Positions 25,986 through 35,003 of a stretch of DNA of 52,588 bases are shown here, in pieces; position 1 is the first letter of the stretch; the number at the start of each line of letters is the position of its first letter. The stretch comes from Proteobacteria bacterium ST_bin11 (GTDB taxonomy: Bacteria; Pseudomonadota; Gammaproteobacteria; Methylococcales; Methylomonadaceae), in NCBI GenBank assembly GCA_002083615.1, contig MSXO01000014.1:1907-54494 (forward strand), in the 5' to 3' direction. The notes under the pieces were generated by a model, which saw only the letters and a list, made by a program, of their open reading frames with translations, was not told where the DNA came from and did not search any database. A program made the position numbers and the translations under genes.

Positions 25986-26855
25986 ATGATAAATAAGCAT
26001 TTCCCCCTGATCGTCCTCGGCCTGAGCGGCGCGCTGTTGATGCCAGTTGTACACGCTTCCACTATTTCATTAAGCAGTAATACGTGGACTGCAACGGGCG
26101 CGGTGGGCCTTATTTCTGGCGACAGCACGGTACAAAGTTCGCCTACTGGAAACGCCCAGTTCGGTTATGTGTCGACATCTGGCGGGGTCTATGCTGTTTC
26201 ACCTCTGGCGCTCAGAGATGAAGGACGCGGCACCGAAAATCAAACCAATGGCTCGAAAATTCAATCAACCGTATTTAACGTCAATGCGAATGACACGCTA
26301 AGACTGCATTTCAATTACCTTTCCACAGACGGTCGGGGTTACGACGACTATGCTTGGGCGCGCTTGGTCAACGCGGCTAGCAACAATACTGCAGCTTGGT
26401 TGTTTACTGCGCGCAGCACCAATTCGGCAAACGGCAACGTCGTGCCGGGCAACGTGTTGGACCGTCAGCTTGACAAGAACTTACCGGATGAACTCGATGC
26501 GGTTTTGAATGACGGTAACACCATAGGCTTTGATCTGGCAGGCACACATTGGAGCCCATTGGGTGACTCACGTAACATTTGCTGGGATGGTGCGAACACC
26601 TGCGGTCCGACCGGATGGATTAAGTCAGATTATGCCTTCAACGCCGCCGGATCGTATTTTCTAGAGTTTGGCGTGATTAACTGGGGAGATGAAGCATATG
26701 ACACGGCGCTTGCTTTTGATTTCGAGGGGCTACAGATAGTCAATTTTAGCGGCGTCACACTAGTTCCACCAACTTCTGCTGTGCCCTTGCCTGGCAGCTT
26801 TGTTCTGCTGTCTGTCGGCCTGGGGTTAATGCGCGTAATGTCTCGCAGAGATTAA
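25986..26855 (+). CDS. PEP-CTERM-type exported protein
   Basis: A 289-residue secreted protein. Residues 1-25 are a signal peptide (LIVLGLSGALLMPVVHA). The body is beta-rich with TLRLHFNYLSTDGRGYDDYAW, and a cysteine pair lies in NICWDGANTCGPTGW. The C-terminus is a sorting tail: VPLPGSF, a hydrophobic helix, then RRD. VPxP tails of this kind are processed by exosortase in methanotrophs. No promoter is obvious in the 275-base upstream gap. The function is unknown; it is probably a surface or matrix protein. Confidence 0.75.
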   Translation: MINKHFPLIVLGLSGALLMPVVHASTISLSSNTWTATGAVGLISGDSTVQSSPTGNAQFGYVSTSGGVYAVSPLALRDEGRGTENQTNGSKIQSTVFNVNANDTLRLHFNYLSTDGRGYDDYAWARLVNAASNNTAAWLFTARSTNSANGNVVPGNVLDRQLDKNLPDELDAVLNDGNTIGFDLAGTHWSPLGDSRNICWDGANTCGPTGWIKSDYAFNAAGSYFLEFGVINWGDEAYDTALAFDFEGLQIVNFSGVTLVPPTSAVPLPGSFVLLSVGLGLMRVMSRRD

Positions 26856-27164
26856 ATGGGGTACTAATCATAAAATGTCGACCGCCAGTCCTTAGTACAA
26901 ATTAGGTTTGCATATGGGGGCTGACTTGCCACCTGAAGTAAGAAATGCGCCGATCGTTGACTTGCTTTTAGTGACGCGCTGTTTCGAGTAAAGCGAAGCT
27001 AAACAGTGGTTAGACCGGCCTCAACCCTAAAGCTCAGGGTTATTTTTGTCGCGAGATTGTTTTGTTCATTAACTCTACAGCCAAGCCTTAAACCCGCCGC
27101 CGCGCCAGAAAAACCGTCACAACTCCCTCAAAAACAGTACTTTAAGTCGCCGCAAAACCGACCC
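26856..27164. other. Intergenic stretch after the first PEP-CTERM gene
   Basis: About 310 bases with no convincing gene. Open frames here are short and lack ribosome sites. It leads into the structured segment at 27165-27425. Confidence 0.4.
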
Positions 27165-27425
27165 TATGATATATTCTCGGCACGCTCACCTGCCCCAATG
27201 GGCAATATGGCCTCAGCCAAACCGAGGGTATAGTGCAGCCAACCTTGAAGGAGTTCCGATAAAGCTAACACCCTCGGCGGCCACGGAACTGCTTCGAGGT
27301 TTGCCAACATCCCACGGGATGCAATAAAGCGCAATTGCATGGAAACTCGGCCATATGGGCGATCAAGCACTTGCAATGTATACGGTAGCTGGAAGCTTGG
27401 AGGATTAATAACTAATCCTTTTCCG
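27165..27425 (+). ncRNA. Candidate structured RNA/leader with a pseudoknot
   Basis: A possible -10 TATGAT is at 27165. Downstream, exact pairings can be drawn: ATATGGCC (27205-27212) with GGCCATAT (27349-27356); CCGAGGGT (27222-27229) with ACCCTCGG (27270-27277); AGTTCCG (27252-27258) with CGGAACT (27284-27290). The last two interleave, which is an H-type pseudoknot. A hairpin AGGATTA/TAATCCT (27401-27419) followed by TTTT could be a terminator or attenuator. It matches no riboswitch or housekeeping RNA that I know. It could be a leader of the transglycosylase gene or a free-standing small RNA. It rests on hand pairing only. Confidence 0.35.
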
Positions 27426-27472
27426 GCCAGGTTTAGAAGAACCTAGTCTCAGCAATACAGAACGAGAATTTT

Positions 27473-28330
27473 ATGAACTTGAAACGCCAATCGCTATTTG
27501 CCCTGTGCATAGGCCTCGCCGCCCAAATCGGCAATGCCCAGGACTTAGCGCCGGTCAATCTGCAACAAATCCGCCAGACCGCTGCCGATTTCGAACATGG
27601 TCGAACCGTCAAACAAGATTATCGTCAAGCATTTGAGATGTATTGTAAGGCCGCGCTGCAAGGCGATGCCGAATCGGCTTACAGCATCGGCTTTATGTAT
27701 TTTAACGGTCGCGGCCTAGCCCGCAGCATTCCCTTAGCCAGCCATTGGTTTAAGCAGGCTGCCGAGCGAGGCGACAAGCACGCGCAGCAAATGCTCACGC
27801 GGTTTGGCGATGTGACTAAGAGTGACGATCCAGCCTGCCAACCGCCAGCGCCAGAGCCCGAAGTTAAACTGGTTGCAGACCCCAACCCTAACCGCCAACG
27901 GGTAGAAGCCTGGGTCAAGGAAATTGCACCCATTTACAGTATCGACCCGCAACTAATCATGGCGGTGATTCAAGCCGAATCGGCTTTCAACCCCAGTGCA
28001 CTGTCCGGCAAAAATGCCCAGGGCTTGATGCAACTGATACCGGCAACTGCTGAACGGTTTGGAGTGAAAGACAGTTGGAATCCCATTCAAAATATCAAAG
28101 GCGGCACAGCTTATCTGCACTGGTTGTTACGACATTTCGAAGGTAAAGTTGATTTGGTTCTGGCCGCTTACAATGCTGGTGAAGGCGCAGTAGAACGTTA
28201 CCAAGGCATCCCGCCCTATCAGGAAACCCGCAACTATGTGAAGCAAATACTGGCCGCGTATCAAAAACCCACCCATCCGGTACCTCCGCAAGAGCTGCAA
28301 AAAAATCTGGTTATCGAACAGAAAACCTAA
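27473..28330 (+). CDS. Lytic transglycosylase with Sel1 repeats
   Basis: A 285-residue periplasmic peptidoglycan-cleaving enzyme. A signal peptide (SLFALCIGLAAQIGNA) is followed by one to two Sel1-like repeats (KAALQGDAESAYSIGFMYFNGRG, about 55-105), then an SLT domain. The catalytic glutamate is in AVIQAESAFNPSALS (about residue 168), followed by NAQGLMQLIPATAERFG and AAYNAGEGAVERY, the family signatures. It could remodel the wall for assembly of surface machines. A possible structured leader precedes it. Confidence 0.9.
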   Translation: MNLKRQSLFALCIGLAAQIGNAQDLAPVNLQQIRQTAADFEHGRTVKQDYRQAFEMYCKAALQGDAESAYSIGFMYFNGRGLARSIPLASHWFKQAAERGDKHAQQMLTRFGDVTKSDDPACQPPAPEPEVKLVADPNPNRQRVEAWVKEIAPIYSIDPQLIMAVIQAESAFNPSALSGKNAQGLMQLIPATAERFGVKDSWNPIQNIKGGTAYLHWLLRHFEGKVDLVLAAYNAGEGAVERYQGIPPYQETRNYVKQILAAYQKPTHPVPPQELQKNLVIEQKT

Positions 28331-28349
28331 GTGATTGATGCCCATAAAT

Positions 28350-28380
28350 ACGGTATTTCGTAGTATTGACGAAATACCGT
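28350..28380. repeat. Perfect 11-base inverted repeat
   Basis: ACGGTATTTCG (28350-28360) and CGAAATACCGT (28370-28380) surround a 9-base loop, 20 bases after the transglycosylase stop. It may be a terminator without a T run or a binding site. There is no second copy in the window that I can see. Confidence 0.6.
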
Positions 28381-28575
28381 CTGTAGTTAGTATGTTTTTC
28401 TCGCATTACCCAACTCAACCCCCCTTGTTTTAATTCCGCCTAAGCCGCTTAAAAATAAGCAGTTACCCGGCAATACGTTTAAGACCCAACGTCCTGGCAT
28501 AGGAATTGATTATATTCAGCCAACAATCCGCACTTATCGGGATATCCGGCCACTCAATTCATAAAGGTTTTTGCC

Positions 28576-28668
28576 ATGTCAGTTGATAATTTGATCGTAT
28601 CTTTCTCAGCGCTGACCACCATCGACTCAGGCGCTGTTGCACTATCTGTTCTGATGGGGATGCAATGA
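28576..28668 (+). CDS. Small ORF of 30 codons coupled to the GGDEF gene
   Basis: ATG 28576 opens a 30-codon frame: MSVDNLIVSFSALTTIDSGA, ending in a hydrophobic VALSVLMGMQ. An AAAGG lies 10 bases before it. Its TGA overlaps the start of the GGDEF gene as ATGA, so it could act in translational coupling. A similar short hydrophobic C-terminus occurs in small putative motility proteins, but this similarity is too weak for a call. Confidence 0.4.
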   Translation: MSVDNLIVSFSALTTIDSGAVALSVLMGMQ

Positions 28669-29432
28669 TGAATAACCGAATCAGACATCAGCCCCAGAAG
28701 CCAAGTCTTATCTCCTTCGTCGTCGCCGAACGTTGGCTAGACCAGATATCGCAGTGCGAGATCAGAAATGACTGTTGCCAATTGAACCAATCCCGCGCCG
28801 AGATTAGCGCATTGGAACGCGCCCTGGCGATCAGTCAAGAACAGTTGCAAAACGCTCAACGGCAAATCGAATCATTGACCGCTGCACGTACATCGTTGGA
28901 ACAACAATTATTGGAAAGTAACGAAAACTACAGACAAGCGCTGCACTGCGCCCATCACGACGAGTTGACCGGCCTACCCAATCGCATTTTATTGCTAGAC
29001 CGGCTACAACAGGCCATGGCGCAAGCAGATCGCCAACAGAGACCCGTTGCTCTGTTATTTATCGATCTGGACGAATTCAAAAATATTAACGACGAACTCG
29101 GTCACTCGGCAGGCGATCTTTTGCTGAAAGAAGTTGGGAGACGTTTGTTGGCGTGTATTCGCTACGGCGACACCGCTTGCCGCTACGGCGGTGACGAATT
29201 TTTGGTATTGCTGGGCGACGTCGATGCTGACAGCAGCGTGGCGGCAGTAATAGAGAAAATCCAGACTCAGCTGGCGGAAGCTTGCATAATCAACGGCAAA
29301 GTGATTTCGATCAGCGCCAGCATAGGTGCGGCCATCTATCATCACGACGGACAAAGCAGTATCGACTTACTCAATCGGGCCGACAACGCCATGTACCGGG
29401 CAAAAAAGCTTAAGTTCTCTGCAGCTAGCTAA
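28665..29432 (+). CDS. GGDEF-domain diguanylate cyclase
   Basis: A 255-residue cytoplasmic protein that should make cyclic di-GMP from two GTP. Residues about 40-95 are a coiled coil; the GGDEF domain follows with HDELTGLPNR, FIDLDEFKNINDELGH and the active-site RYGGDEF. The product-inhibition I-site RxxD is present as RYGD five residues before GGDEF. No sensor domain or membrane segment is seen, so control is through the N-terminal region or expression. It probably acts with the HD-GYP protein at 36.3-37.5 kb. Confidence 0.93.
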   Translation: MMNNRIRHQPQKPSLISFVVAERWLDQISQCEIRNDCCQLNQSRAEISALERALAISQEQLQNAQRQIESLTAARTSLEQQLLESNENYRQALHCAHHDELTGLPNRILLLDRLQQAMAQADRQQRPVALLFIDLDEFKNINDELGHSAGDLLLKEVGRRLLACIRYGDTACRYGGDEFLVLLGDVDADSSVAAVIEKIQTQLAEACIINGKVISISASIGAAIYHHDGQSSIDLLNRADNAMYRAKKLKFSAAS

Positions 29433-29539
29433 TCGGATCGCTAGAGACCGGAATTTCAGTTAATTCTTGGAATATTACCCTCGGGGACTGCTCGCATAAG
29501 TGACATCATTTCCTCTTTGACTAAGCAGGAAACGCTGTC

Positions 29540-30394
29540 ATGATAGACGCCGTTATTGGGCTACCGAGATTAAACAAGGTGTTAGGCAGTTTACAAAAAA
29601 TGACCAGCGTATTGGCCGAACCGGTGCAATACCGTTTACCAGTGGGCGAACAGGAAATCGCACTAAACCCTTTATTAGGCCGGCCACTATCGCTACACTT
29701 CAGCGGCCAGATTTTTTGCGTACATTGCGCTAAAAAAACCCAAAAAAGCTTCAATCAAGGCTATTGCTACCCCTGCTTCATCAAACTAGCGCAGTGCGAT
29801 ATGTGCATTATGAAGCCCGAAACCTGCCACTACGCCGCCGGCACTTGCCGAGAACCAAATTGGGGCGAGGAATTTTGCTTTCAACCGCATATCGTTTATC
29901 TGGCAAATTCATCAGGCATCAAAGTAGGTATCACTCGTCAATCGCAAACGCCAACCCGCTGGATCGATCAGGGCGCGGTGCAAGCCTTACCAATTTTCAA
30001 AGTCGCTTCCCGCCATCAGTCTGGCTTAATAGAAGTAACCTTGGCGCAGCATGTCAGCGATAAAACCAGCTGGCAGAAAATGTTGAAAAATAACACCATA
30101 CCGCTGGACCTGCCAGTCATTCGCGATCAATTGCTGAAGGAATGCGCTGAGCAGTTACAAGGCATCGCTGCACGGTTTCCCGAAAGCCCGCCGCAAAGGT
30201 TAACCGATGTCGAACCCTTAACCCTCGACTATCCAGTACTGCAATACCCGAGCAAGGTGAAATCGTTTAATTTCGACAAAGAGCCGCTGGTATCAGGGGT
30301 TTTGGAAGGCATCAAAGGCCAATATTTGCTGTTCGATACAGGGGTAATTAATATCCGCAAATTTGCCGGTTACGAAGTGGAAGTAACGGCCTGA
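29540..30394 (+). CDS. DUF2797 zinc-binding-like protein
   Basis: A 284-residue protein of the DUF2797 family. The first third has clustered cysteines: CVHCAKKT, CYPCF, CDMC, CHYAAGTC and CFQPH, which look like zinc-binding knuckles. Then comes HIVYLANSSGIKVGITR, which resembles a GIY-YIG fold core, and a C-terminal beta-rich part. The function of the family is unknown; a nucleic-acid role is suggested by the fold only. It runs towards alr, overlapping its 3' end by 25 bases. Confidence 0.8.
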   Translation: MIDAVIGLPRLNKVLGSLQKMTSVLAEPVQYRLPVGEQEIALNPLLGRPLSLHFSGQIFCVHCAKKTQKSFNQGYCYPCFIKLAQCDMCIMKPETCHYAAGTCREPNWGEEFCFQPHIVYLANSSGIKVGITRQSQTPTRWIDQGAVQALPIFKVASRHQSGLIEVTLAQHVSDKTSWQKMLKNNTIPLDLPVIRDQLLKECAEQLQGIAARFPESPPQRLTDVEPLTLDYPVLQYPSKVKSFNFDKEPLVSGVLEGIKGQYLLFDTGVINIRKFAGYEVEVTA

Positions 30395-31515
30395 GCTGAG
30401 CCATCGGTCAAGCTGTGCTCGATAACCTGCACCCGCTGAGTTATGCCGCACAGCAAAGTATAAGGTATGGTATCGGCGTGTCGGGCGATTTCCTCGACCG
30501 GCAGCCCATCGCCCCATAAAATGACCGGGTCGCCAGGTTGCGCATCAGGCTGGCTGTTCAAGTCGACGGTTATCATATCCATGGAGACCCTGCCAATCAG
30601 CATAACCCGCTGACCGTTCACCAGTACCGGCGCACCGCTTTTCGTATGGCGATGATAACCGTCGCCGTAACCGATTGAAACCACTCCCAAGCGAGTCGGG
30701 GTTCGACATTGCCAAGTACCGCTATAGCCCACCGTTTCGCCGGCAGCCACATCCTTTACCGCAATCAACCGTGAGTGCAAACTCATCACCGGTTTTAACC
30801 CAAAATCCGCACCTATTTTACCCGCAAACGGCGAGCAACCGTAGAGCATAAGCCCCGGCCTTACCCAGTCACCCCCGCGCTCTTTAGCCGAACCGAAGCG
30901 AACATTCGGCCAGCCGATAATGCCGGCTGAATTGGCGATGCTGCATTCGCCGGGATAGTCCTTTATCGCTTCATTAAACAAATCGATTTGCCGACGGGTT
31001 TTATCATCCAGCAAATCATCGGCATTGGCGAAATGGGTCACCAAATTGATCGGTTGTTCAACCAGTGCGCAACCACGCAATTGCTGATATGCGATATTGA
31101 AATCGGGGCCTTTAAAACCTAAACGGTTCATACCGGTATCCATTTTCAACCAAACGCTAAGCTTGCGCTGGACATCGGTTTGCTGTTGCAAAATAGCGAT
31201 TTGCTGAGGGGTGTGAATCACCGCCGTCAACTGAAAATTCAACAATTGCTGTAATTCGTCGACGCAGACAAACCCTTGCAACACGGTGATGGGCTGCTTG
31301 AAACCGGCCTTACGTAACCTAACACCTTCATCCACCCGTGCGACTGCAAAGCCATCAGCTAAATCTAATGCGCCAGCGATGCGATCAATGCCATGCCCGT
31401 AAGCGTTCGCCTTGATTACCGCCATGATTTTGTTGTCCGGCGCATAACGTTTAACTTGCGCAAGGTTATGGCGTGCCGCCTCCAAATCCAGACGCACACA
31501 GGCCGCCGGCATCAT
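30370..31515 (-). CDS. alr: Alanine racemase
   Basis: A 381-residue pyridoxal-phosphate enzyme making D-alanine for peptidoglycan. The cofactor lysine is in MAVIKANAYGHGI near residue 35, and the catalytic tyrosine is in ETVGYSGTW. It has the usual two domains and standard length. It overlaps the dnaB stop by 4 bases (ATGA) and is probably co-transcribed with dnaB, a common gammaproteobacterial pair. Confidence 0.95.
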   Translation of the reverse strand: MMPAACVRLDLEAARHNLAQVKRYAPDNKIMAVIKANAYGHGIDRIAGALDLADGFAVARVDEGVRLRKAGFKQPITVLQGFVCVDELQQLLNFQLTAVIHTPQQIAILQQQTDVQRKLSVWLKMDTGMNRLGFKGPDFNIAYQQLRGCALVEQPINLVTHFANADDLLDDKTRRQIDLFNEAIKDYPGECSIANSAGIIGWPNVRFGSAKERGGDWVRPGLMLYGCSPFAGKIGADFGLKPVMSLHSRLIAVKDVAAGETVGYSGTWQCRTPTRLGVVSIGYGDGYHRHTKSGAPVLVNGQRVMLIGRVSMDMITVDLNSQPDAQPGDPVILWGDGLPVEEIARHADTIPYTLLCGITQRVQVIEHSLTDGSAQAVTSTS

Positions 31516-32906
31516 TCGTAGTCCTCCACTCCGCTATAGACACCGGCGAAGTTTTCGAAACGGGTGTATTGCCCTAGGAACGTCAGCCTCACTGTGCCCA
31601 ATGGGCCGTTTCGCTGCTTACCGATAATGATCTCGGCGATGCCTTTATCCGGGCTATCTTCATGATAAACCTCATCCCGGTATACGAAAATGATCAAGTC
31701 AGCATCCTGCTCAATGGCTCCGGACTCTCTCAGGTCGGACATGACGGGCCGCTTGTTGGGGCGTTGCTCCAAATTTCGGTTTAACTGCGATAAGGCTATA
31801 ACCGGTACATTTAGCTCTTTGGCAAGCGCTTTGAGGCCCCGAGAAATATCGGAAATCTGCTGTACCCGGTTGTCGCCACTGGCGGGTGATTGCATCAGTT
31901 GGAGATAATCCAGTACGATCAAACCCAGCTGCCCATGTTCGCGAGTCAAGCGCCGGGCACGCGAGCGCACTTCGGTCGGTGTTAGCGCCGGGGTGTCGTC
32001 GATGAACAGTTTGGTCTCGGCTAACAAATTGATCGCCGAAGTCAGACGGGGCCAATCATCGTCATCCAACTTGCCGGTCCGCACTTTATGCTGATCAATC
32101 CGCCCCAACGACGACATCATCCGCATCGCCAGCGATTCACCTGGCATCTCCATACTAAATACGGCTACCGGCATACCACTTTTCAGCGCGACATTTTCGG
32201 CCATGTTCATCGCAATCGTGGTTTTACCCATCGACGGCCGACCCGCAACGATGATCAGATCGGCTGGCTGCAAACCAGAGGTCTTTTCATCTAGATCAGT
32301 AAAGCCAGTGCTGGCGCCGGTTATATCGCCATCCAGTTCGTACAGGGTTTCGATTTTATCCACAGCCTTAGCCAGCAAAGACTTGATCGAGCTAAACCCA
32401 CCCTGACCACGCTGGCGCTGCTCGGCAATTTCAAACACCCGCCGCTCGGCGTTTTCCAATAAATCGGCTGTTTCGCGGCCTTCGGTGGTAAATGCGGAAT
32501 CGGAAATCTCGGTACCGACATGAATCAATTGCCGCAGCACTGAACGGTCGCGAACGATATTGGCGTAGGCCACGATGTTGGCCGCGCTCGGCGTATCCCG
32601 CGCCAGCGTACTCAAATACGCCAAACCGCCTACATCCTGCAATTCACCAGTCGTTTCCAGCACCTCCGATAAGGTCACCACGTCAAAGGGATCTTGCTTT
32701 TCCGCTAGCTGCGCGATCGAACGGAAAATCAATCGATGATCGCGCCGATAAAAATCTGTCTCGATAACCTTGTCGGCAACCGAATCCCAGGTTTGGTTAT
32801 CCAGCATCAAGCCACCCAACACCGATTGCTCGGCTTGAATGGAATGCGGCGGCACTTTTAAGGACTCAACAGCGTGATCGGGGGTGAAATAATAGTCTTC
32901 GGACAT
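31512..32906 (-). CDS. dnaB: Replicative DNA helicase DnaB
   Basis: A 464-residue hexameric helicase. The N-terminal domain begins PPHSIQAEQSVLGGLML. The C-terminal RecA-like ATPase has Walker A AGRPSMGKTT, Walker B LIVLDYLQLM and SQLNRNLEQRPNKRP. No intein or insertion is seen. The first gene of a dnaB-alr operon on the minus strand. Confidence 0.97.
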   Translation of the reverse strand: MSEDYYFTPDHAVESLKVPPHSIQAEQSVLGGLMLDNQTWDSVADKVIETDFYRRDHRLIFRSIAQLAEKQDPFDVVTLSEVLETTGELQDVGGLAYLSTLARDTPSAANIVAYANIVRDRSVLRQLIHVGTEISDSAFTTEGRETADLLENAERRVFEIAEQRQRGQGGFSSIKSLLAKAVDKIETLYELDGDITGASTGFTDLDEKTSGLQPADLIIVAGRPSMGKTTIAMNMAENVALKSGMPVAVFSMEMPGESLAMRMMSSLGRIDQHKVRTGKLDDDDWPRLTSAINLLAETKLFIDDTPALTPTEVRSRARRLTREHGQLGLIVLDYLQLMQSPASGDNRVQQISDISRGLKALAKELNVPVIALSQLNRNLEQRPNKRPVMSDLRESGAIEQDADLIIFVYRDEVYHEDSPDKGIAEIIIGKQRNGPLGTVRLTFLGQYTRFENFAGVYSGVEDYE

Positions 32907-33253
32907 GGCGGACGGCGGTTACAAACAATAGCCGCAGATTATACCCGGCTCTGCAGCAATATCGGCAGCATCGTATTTGTTGACCAATCGAGCACTAAGC
33001 AGAGACAGCAAACCAGACCGGCTTTCAGCCGCTGAATTAAATCACTAGTTATCGTTACTTAATTACCTTATAATTTATACAACTTATTTCGACGTCTATA
33101 TTGGCTTTTTTCGGCGGATTGCCGGCAATGGCGTCCTGCTTAACCCTCATTCTTTAAACAACAACTCTAAACGTCTACTTGCCCTCCCCGGCTGATCGAA
33201 CACAAAGCGGGTAGCGGCAAATTGCATTTCTTTACTCCTTGAAGGAGGTTCTC
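32907..33253. other. Intergenic region between dnaB and the LamG-like gene
   Basis: No gene is visible in these 347 bases. An AT-rich patch contains TATAAT at 33069-33074, a plausible -10 for the plus strand gene, with no good -35 at 17 bases. The dnaB promoter should lie near the left end. Confidence 0.35.
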
Positions 33254-34414
33254 ATGAACCGAATTAAACATAAAACAATCTCAGCCGTCACTTGTCTGCT
33301 GGTTTTGCTGGGCTTACTGACACCTGTTCTCAGCCAAGCTGAAACGGGTAATGTGGTGTTATGGAACAAGCTTGGCGCTAATGCCGAAGTTTCTAATAGC
33401 ATGATAGGCGAGGGATTCGGCATACACTCTGACACTCAAGGTGGAGTGCTTTATGTGCCGGGTAAATTTGGGAACGCGCTGGCAACCACGGGTGGAGAAG
33501 TCGGCGGGGGCGGCTACTTGACTATGAGTCCTGACAAATTCTACGCCCCTGATAGGTCCAAGGGTACGGTAGCCGTATGGATCCAGAAACGTATACAAAA
33601 ATTCATCCCTTTCCAATCTCCTTTGTTGTGCATCTTTGGTTGTCAGCCCTATGACGGCGTGCCAACCCCCGGAATTTACGCCGCCTGGTCAGACGGTTAT
33701 ACATGGTCGGGGGGAATGACATTCCTTATATTTGATGGTCAGGCCGACCACCAGATTAATGATTTGGGTTGGGATACAGTGCCCGTCGGAACCTGGGTCC
33801 ACGAGACTTTCGTATGGGATATTAATGGCATTGGAGGAACCACCGACCGAATGCGTATCTACAGAGATGGCCTGATCGTGGCGAAGTACAGTGCCGCTAT
33901 CAGCCGCATTTTTCAAGACAATTATCCAGTCAAAATTCTTGGGCACCATGCCTATAGCCGGTTTGCCCAACCTACAGCATACCTCGACAATCTTGTCGTC
34001 TATGACTACGCCAAAACCGACTTTTCCGACAGGTTCATCGAGAATCCAGCCGAATGCGAAGTGGGAGGTTTACCCGAACTATCGGCAGTTATCAGTAAAA
34101 AATCCGGTACGCAGAATGCCCGCATTTGGACAATTACGCTGGCCAACAGTAGCCGATGCTCGGCCGAAAATGCCCAAATCGACAATTTAGTTTTATCACC
34201 TTTACCGGGGAGTAACTGTAGACCAGTGATCACGGCTCCAGCTAGTTTCCCTTTGGGTGTTGGTAATATCCAGGCCGGAGCTCAGGTAAGCGGCACCACC
34301 ACCATCAATTTCAGCGGTTGCCCCAACAATGCCAAATTTAAGGTCAACATCCCATTTAGCAGCAACAGCGGCGAAGTAACGGGATCGAAAACTTTAACCA
34401 ATCAATTCCGTTAG
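33254..34414 (+). CDS. Secreted LamG-like (concanavalin-fold) protein
   Basis: A 386-residue exported protein. ATG 33254 is fixed by a perfect AAGGAGGT 7 bases upstream. The signal peptide has the core VTCLLVLLGLLTPVLSQAE. Residues about 25-265 resemble a laminin-G/concanavalin jelly roll (GKFGNALATTGG, GTVAVWIQKR, YLDNLVVYDYA), typically carbohydrate or surface binding. The C-terminal 100 residues form a separate beta domain with three cysteines. It lacks a PEP-CTERM tail, although it is 22 bases from a gene that has one, suggesting a secreted partner. Confidence 0.7.
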   Translation: MNRIKHKTISAVTCLLVLLGLLTPVLSQAETGNVVLWNKLGANAEVSNSMIGEGFGIHSDTQGGVLYVPGKFGNALATTGGEVGGGGYLTMSPDKFYAPDRSKGTVAVWIQKRIQKFIPFQSPLLCIFGCQPYDGVPTPGIYAAWSDGYTWSGGMTFLIFDGQADHQINDLGWDTVPVGTWVHETFVWDINGIGGTTDRMRIYRDGLIVAKYSAAISRIFQDNYPVKILGHHAYSRFAQPTAYLDNLVVYDYAKTDFSDRFIENPAECEVGGLPELSAVISKKSGTQNARIWTITLANSSRCSAENAQIDNLVLSPLPGSNCRPVITAPASFPLGVGNIQAGAQVSGTTTINFSGCPNNAKFKVNIPFSSNSGEVTGSKTLTNQFR

Positions 34415-34436
34415 TCGGAAATTCGGAGATCACCTC

Positions 34437-35003
34437 ATGATAAAATGCGTAATCCTATTAACAAGCTTATTGCTTATTCTTCCCACTTCCCAAGCCTCGA
34501 CATCACTGCAATTGGAGCCGACAACCGGCTTAATCGAAGGTGAACCTGGCGATACAGTTGGCTGGGGATTCCTGCTCACAAACACCGAAAACTTCTTGGT
34601 GGTGACCGGCGCAGAATTCCAATCATCAACAACCCATGGCACGTTTACGGACTTTATTAGCGCACCTGAAAATTTCTTCGTGGTAGGGTCGGGTACTGGT
34701 GCCAGTTCGGCATGGGGACAAACGTTCGATTTTGCCAACCAAACCGGCATTGGTAGTTTCAGAATTGCTAGCGATGCCGCGCAGGGCACCATCTTTGGTC
34801 AGATTGTACTAACATACGATTTATTCGCACGCAGCCCGTTCAATCCCTTGTTCGACCCTGACACCGACACGCTGGCCAACGGCAATTTTCTAACGGCCAA
34901 TGCATTCATCAAAATCAATACGGTGCCAATACCGCCAGCGGTTTGGTTATTTGGTTCGGCGCTGGCTGGATTGGGATTGATTGGAAAACGTCGGCGCATC
35001 TAA
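34437..35003 (+). CDS. PEP-CTERM-type (VPIP) exported protein with a cohesin-like body
   Basis: A 188-residue secreted protein. A signal peptide (ILLTSLLLILPTSQA) precedes a beta-sandwich body (GEPGDTVGWGFLLTNTENFLVVTGAEF) resembling cohesin-like domains. The end is a sorting tail: VPIPPAVWLFGSALAGLGLIG followed by KRRRI, the form common in Methylomonas-type genomes. Starts 22 bases after the LamG-like gene, so the two are probably one transcript. Confidence 0.8.
   Translation: MIKCVILLTSLLLILPTSQASTSLQLEPTTGLIEGEPGDTVGWGFLLTNTENFLVVTGAEFQSSTTHGTFTDFISAPENFFVVGSGTGASSAWGQTFDFANQTGIGSFRIASDAAQGTIFGQIVLTYDLFARSPFNPLFDPDTDTLANGNFLTANAFIKINTVPIPPAVWLFGSALAGLGLIGKRRRI

Noticed and set aside
27006..27376. 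Two frames of 70-75 codons in the gap before the transglycosylase
   Set aside because: No ribosome sites, no domains, and they overlap the paired segments of the candidate RNA.
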